Notes under the pieces: generated by a model
Database searches by the model: none
The model's input: the letters and a program-made list of their open reading frames with translations, nothing else
What the model was told of the DNA's origin: nothing
Assembly: GCF_030269925.1 (NCBI RefSeq)
Contig: NC_085135.1
Location: 9,052,753 to 9,116,752 of the forward strand
Source of the DNA: Bombyx mori
Lineage: Eukaryota; Arthropoda; Insecta; Lepidoptera; Bombycidae
Length of the DNA: 64,000 nt
Direction: 5' to 3'
Made by a program: the position numbers and the translations under genes
Shown: positions 60,066 to 64,000 of the stretch, in pieces
Layout: every line of letters begins with the position of its first letter
Numbering within the stretch: position 1 is the stretch's first letter

Positions 60066-61486
60066 CTATACTAATATTATAAAGAGGAAAGATTTGTTTG
60101 TTTGTTTGTTTCGAATAGGCTTCTAAACTACTGAACCGATTTGAAAAATTCTTTCACTGTTTAGAAGCTACAGTATTTCCGAGTAACATAGGGTATAATA
60201 TTTTTTGAAAAAAGTTAGGGATCCTTACTAAAACTTCAATAATGTAACCCAAGGTGTAAATAAATCACCTAAAATATTCTTTACTAGCGACCCGCCCTCG
60301 CTTCGCTTCGGAAACATTAAAACACACATGAAACAAAAAAAAAAAAAATTAAAAAAGTAGCCTATGTTCATCAGGGACAATGTCGGCTTCTAATGGAAAA
60401 AAAATTTTTCAAATCGGTCCAGTAGTTTCGGAGCCTATTCGAAACAAACAAACAAACAAATCTTTCCTCTTTATAATATTAGTATAGATATCGCGTGCGC
60501 TGCGAAAACTGTTGATGATAGAATAAAGTAATCTATACTAATATTATAAAGAGGAAAGATTTGTTTGTTTGTTTGTTTGTTTGTTTCGAAAAGGCTTCCA
60601 AACTACTGAACCGATTTGAAAAATTCTTTCACAGTTTAGAAGCTACAGTATTTCCGAGTAACATAGGGTATAATATTTTTTGAAAAAAGTTAGGGATCCT
60701 TACTAAAACTCCAATAATGTAACCCAAGGTGTAAAAAATTCACCTAATATATTCTTTATATCGCGTGCGCTGCGAAAACTGTTAATGATAGAATAAAGTA
60801 ATCTATACTTATATATATAATAATATTATAAAGAGGAAAAATTTGTTTGTTTGTTTGTTTCGAATAGGCTTCTAAACTACTGAACCGATTTGAAAAATTC
60901 TTTCACTGTTTAGAAGCTACAGTATTTCCGAGTAACATAGGGTATAATATTTTTTGAAAAAAGTTAGGGATCCTTACTAAAACTTCAATAATGTAACCAA
61001 AGGTGTAAATAAATCACCTAAAATATTCTTTATATCGCGTGCGCTGCGAAAACTGTTGATGATAGAATAAAGTAATCTATACTAATATTATAAAGAGGAA
61101 ATATTTGTTTGTTTGTTTGTTTCGAATAAGCTTCCAAACTCCTGAACCGATTTGAAAAATTCTTTCACTGTTTAGGAGCTACAGTATTTCCGAGTGACAT
61201 AGGCTATATTTTTTTTTTTTAAATTAGGGATCCTTACTAAAATTCCAATAATGTAACCCAAGGTGTAAAAAATTCACCTAATATATTCTTTAAATCGCGT
61301 GCCCTGCGAAAACTATTGATGATAGAATAAAGTAATCTATACTTCTATACTAATATTATAAAGAGGAAAGATTTGTTTGTTTCGAATAGGCTCCGAAACT
61401 ACTGGACCGATTTGAAAAATTCTTTTTCCATTAGAAGCCGACATTGTCCCTGATGAACATGGGCTACTTTTTTTTTATTTTTGTTG
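60066..61486 (-). repeat. LINE-3'-end tandem array, inverted block (~5 units)
   Basis: The same ~268-bp units as at 43,624-45,752 but in reverse orientation: the complement landmark ACCGATTTGAAAAATTCTTT recurs at about 60,133, 60,611, 60,885, 61,147 and 61,402. The first unit starts immediately after the R1 target-site duplication. The last carries the sequence of a related LINE tail (CGACATTGTCCCTGATGAAC) and ends where a 5'-truncated R1 begins. Confidence 0.85.
60284..60490 (+). mobile_element. short LINE 3'-end / SINE-like insertion
   Basis: ~205 bp interrupt a unit of the inverted array at TTCTTTA/TATCGCG. It begins CTAGCGACCCGCCCTCGC, has an A14 run and ends CTTTATAATATTAGTATAGAT. It resembles the 3' end of an RTE-type LINE or a derived SINE. 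Confidence 0.65.
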
Positions 61487-63144
61487 CAGGACGTCGTGGA
61501 CCGCACCACAAACGCCGAGACGGCGGGCTTGCGGCAGGAAGTGGCCCTACTGCACGCCCGCCTTGAACAAGTGTCGACGGAGAATGCGCATCTTCAGTCG
61601 GAGAATGGGCAACTTAAAGTGGACATGGCCGAGTTGCGAACGATGGTTGCCGACCTCATCGAGCGGCAACGCAGCTCGGCCCCTGTCCCTCCTCCGCCCG
61701 AAGTGGAAGGCCTCAGCGAGGTCGAAGAGTTGAGGCGGCAGCTCTTTATACAGGAGGCGCGCAGCTCGAAGGTGGAGCGTGCGCGGCCGCCCCTCGCCCA
61801 TAAGGCGAAAGACAGTGCGCCTGTGCCGGCGCCCCACAGGAGGGTGCAGCCCGCTGTAAAGACATACAGCGGAAAGAAAGCGACACCCGCGCGAACTCCC
61901 ACTGCGGCTGCACCTATACCCGCGGCTGCGGGGGTGCCGGCACCCACGGCCCCTGCAAGAAAACCGACGTCCGCTCCTGCTCCGCCCCAGCCTGTGAAGG
62001 CAGGGCCCGGCAGGAGCCGGACAAAGAAGAAGGGAGGCGTCAACGCCGCCAAACCGGCACTGACCCCCCAGCCCCGCCCACTGCCCCCCGCCCCGGCCAA
62101 CATGGATGAGGCCTGGACGACGGTGGTGCGGCGAGGGCCCAAAAAGGTAGCGGTGCCTGCCGCGCCGCGCCCCAAGCCCGCCCCTGCGGCCAACGCTCCC
62201 CGCCAACAGGGTCGAGCGGAGCCGAGGGGTCGAACTGGACGAAGAAGGCCGCGCGCCCCGCGGTCGGCTGCAGTGGTCGTAGAGCTGCTGCCGGCCGCAA
62301 AAGAAAAGGGCATCACCTATCACGAGGTGATGACCCGGGCGCGCGGTGGCGTGAATGTGGACGCCCTCGGCGTGGAGGGTGGCCTGAAGGTCCGGCAGAC
62401 GGCCAACGGGGCCCGCCTGGTAGAGTGCCCCGGCCCGAACACCAACGCCGCGGCCGAAAAATTGGCGGCCCGGCTGAGGGAGATCCTGCCGGAGCCCGAG
62501 GTGGTGCGCATCGCGCGGCCCGTAAAAATGGTGGAGGTGAAGATTACGGGCCTCGACGAGTGCGCCACGAAGGAGGAGGTCGCCGCGGCCATCGCGTCGC
62601 AGGGCAACTGCGCCCTCGCCGACGTCAAAGTCGGGGAGCTCCGGGCAACCTACTCCGGTACCCGGACGGCGTGGGCGCGTTGCCCCATCGGACGGCGAAC
62701 CTCCTGGCCACCCCTCCACAGGGTCGGCCTTCAGATAGCCCAGGATGGCTGCGCGTGGGCTGGGTTGTGGCCCACGTGCAACTGCAGGAGAGCAGGCCGT
62801 GGCGCTGTCTTCGGTGCTTCGGCACCGGCCACGGCCTCGCCAAGTGCCCCTCGACAGTGGACCGCAGCAACCTGTGCTTCCGCTGCGGCCAACCGGGGCA
62901 CAAGGCAGCCTCCTGCACCGCAGCCGCGCCGCACTGCGTCTTGTGCGATGCGGCTAAAAGGAAGGCCGACCACCGGGCCGGGGGCCCGGCGTGCAAGTCC
63001 GCCCCCTCCTCTACAAAAACGAGGAGGGGCGGAAAGAAAAAGAAGCCGGCTGCAACAAGGGCTGCCGGCGAGTCAGTTCCCGCCGCGGCTGTTGTCGAGC
63101 CGCAGGGCGGGACAGACGAGGGAGCGATGGACGTAGCCCCGTAA
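61487..63144 (+). pseudogene. R1-clade ORF1, 5'-truncated and frameshifted
   Basis: It enters ORF1 directly from array DNA at about 61,487 with no ATG. Coiled-coil heptads come first (LRQEVALLHARLEQVSTENAH, shortened: LRQEVALLHARLEQV), then a Pro/Ala-rich region, MDEAWTTVVRRG, and VEVKITGLDECATKEEVAAA. A frameshift at about 62,680, after TAWARCP, is followed in another frame by CLRCFGTGHGLAKC, CFRCGQPGHKAASC and a third Cys-rich motif. It ends MDVAP-TAA at 63,142-63,144. It is a close relative of the minus-strand R1 ORF1. Confidence 0.85.
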
Positions 63145-64000
63145 TGGGTTGTGTCCATCGCTTCCTTCAAAGTAATTTGAACCACTCCGCCAGGGCACAG
63201 GATCTCCTCGTCCACACCATGGCGGAGTGGTCAATCGACGTCGCTGTCGCTGCGGAGCCGTACTTCGTCCCCACCGACCAGGACTGCTGGATGGGGGACG
63301 TCGACGGCTCCGTGGCCATTGTGTTGAGACAGTCCGCGGCGTTACCCCCCTTGGAAATGGTGGCCAGGGGACCCGGGTACGTCGCGGCTAGGATCGACGG
63401 GACCGTCGTGATCGGGGCGTACTTTTCTCCGAACAGGAGCCTCGCCGAGTTCGAGCGGTTTCTGGGCGGGCTCGAGGCGCTTTTACACCGCCTCGGGTCC
63501 CGCCCTGTCATCGTCGCGGGGGACTTCAATGCCAAGTGCACGGCTTGGGGTTCCCCCCGCACGGATGCACGAGGCGAGGCCCTTTCGGAGTGGGCGATCG
63601 CGACCGGCCTCTGTCTCCTAAACAGAGGCACGGTCGCGACTTGCGTGCGGTGGAACGGGGAATCTCACGTGGACGTGACGTTCGCGTCCCCGTCCGCCGT
63701 GCGGCGCACCCGCGGCTGGCGCGTACTCGTGGGGGCGGAGACGCTCTCGGACCACAGATACGTCCGATTCGAGCTCTCCGCCTCCTCCTTGTCGTCGTCG
63801 TCAGCCGCGGGCGCCCGCGGCGAGGAGGAGCTCCCGCAAGGTGCGCCCCGTTCGTTCCCCAGGTGGGCCTTGAAACGGATGAACAAGGAGTTGCTGATGG
63901 AGGCGGCCGCTGTTGCTGCGTGGGCGCCAAAACCCGCGCGGCTCGCGGACGTGGATGCGGAGGTCGACTGGTTCCGGGGCACCATGGCAAACATTTGCGA
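63144..64000 (+). CDS. R1-clade ORF2, endonuclease, runs off the window
   Basis: The ATG at 63,144 shares its A with the ORF1 stop (TAATG), the R1-type coupling. The frame has no stop through 64,000 (285 codons). It reads MGCVHRFLQSNLNHSARAQD, VAVAAEPYFVPTDQDCW, VIGAYFSPNR, VIVAGDFNAKCTAWGS, HVDVTFASPSAVRRTRGW and ETLSDHRYVRFELS: the endonuclease motifs with catalytic Asn, Asp and His in place, through RWALKRMNKELLMEAA. RT would follow outside the window. The overlapping minus-strand frames are shadows of this GC-rich gene. This half is intact, although the element's ORF1 is broken. Confidence 0.9.
   Translation, partial: MGCVHRFLQSNLNHSARAQDLLVHTMAEWSIDVAVAAEPYFVPTDQDCWMGDVDGSVAIVLRQSAALPPLEMVARGPGYVAARIDGTVVIGAYFSPNRSLAEFERFLGGLEALLHRLGSRPVIVAGDFNAKCTAWGSPRTDARGEALSEWAIATGLCLLNRGTVATCVRWNGESHVDVTFASPSAVRRTRGWRVLVGAETLSDHRYVRFELSASSLSSSSAAGARGEEELPQGAPRSFPRWALKRMNKELLMEAAAVAAWAPKPARLADVDAEVDWFRGTMANIC

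Noticed and set aside
61466..61489. Apparent 3' splice site (T-rich tract then TTGCAG) before the open R1 ORF1
   Set aside because: The T tract is the complement of the A run in the adjoining LINE tail and the junction is a truncation point; no upstream exon is seen.
1..64000. Telomeric TTAGG repeats as R1-clade (SART/TRAS-type) targets
   Set aside because: No TTAGG arrays flank any of the R1-clade elements here.

Overview
This window reads as eukaryotic, insect, and very probably lepidopteran repeat DNA. I find no host gene, no rRNA or tRNA gene and no CRISPR array. Nearly every base belongs to retrotransposons, DNA-transposon remnants or tandem repeats, many nested inside one another. The mixture (R1-clade, Jockey, RTE, CR1-like and Pao-type elements) and the 3' UTR of the Jockey copies look like repeats abundant in the silkworm genus Bombyx. 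Bombyx is therefore my best guess (inference from memory, not a database result). Dense nesting, absence of host genes and a ~0.76-kb tandem array suggest heterochromatin, possibly the W chromosome.

Layout. 1-2,979: antisense 5' end of an R1-clade element, a 203-bp tandem duplication, then the 3' part of an R1 ORF2 with poly(A). 3,221-8,972: a 5'-truncated CR1-like element split by an insertion holding an RTE element with one internal stop. 8,973-16,151: an RTE-type element (minus strand) split by Jockey copy 1, which has two open ORFs and a 12-bp target-site duplication. 16,261-33,758: a giant imperfect palindrome. Each arm carries, from outside inwards, a ~1.05-kb element with long terminal inverted repeats, a pol-deleted Ty3/Gypsy element and ~1.2 kb of AT-rich sequence. 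The left Gypsy contains Jockey copy 2; the right one contains an 891-bp DNA element. The 166-bp spacer at the axis recurs directly after the right arm.

33,922-37,842: five and a fraction copies of a ~762-bp tandem repeat. 37,843-45,752: a tandem array of ~268-bp units derived from a LINE 3' end, split by a nearly complete CR1-like element (9-bp target-site duplication). 45,767-60,051: a minus-strand R1-clade element with a perfect 14-bp target-site duplication. Its decayed ORF2 is split by a 7.57-kb BEL/Pao element whose 1,700-codon gag-pol frame is open. 60,066-61,486: the ~268-bp array again, in opposite orientation. 61,487-64,000: a third R1-clade element running off the window.

There is no operon logic here; the order of events can be read from the nesting. 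The youngest-looking insertions are the two Jockey copies and the BEL element (open ORFs, clean target-site duplications). The R1, RTE and CR1-like copies are decayed. The features most worth follow-up are the palindrome with its duplicated axis spacer, the ~762-bp array and the BEL element that ends in an inverted copy of its own LTR head.
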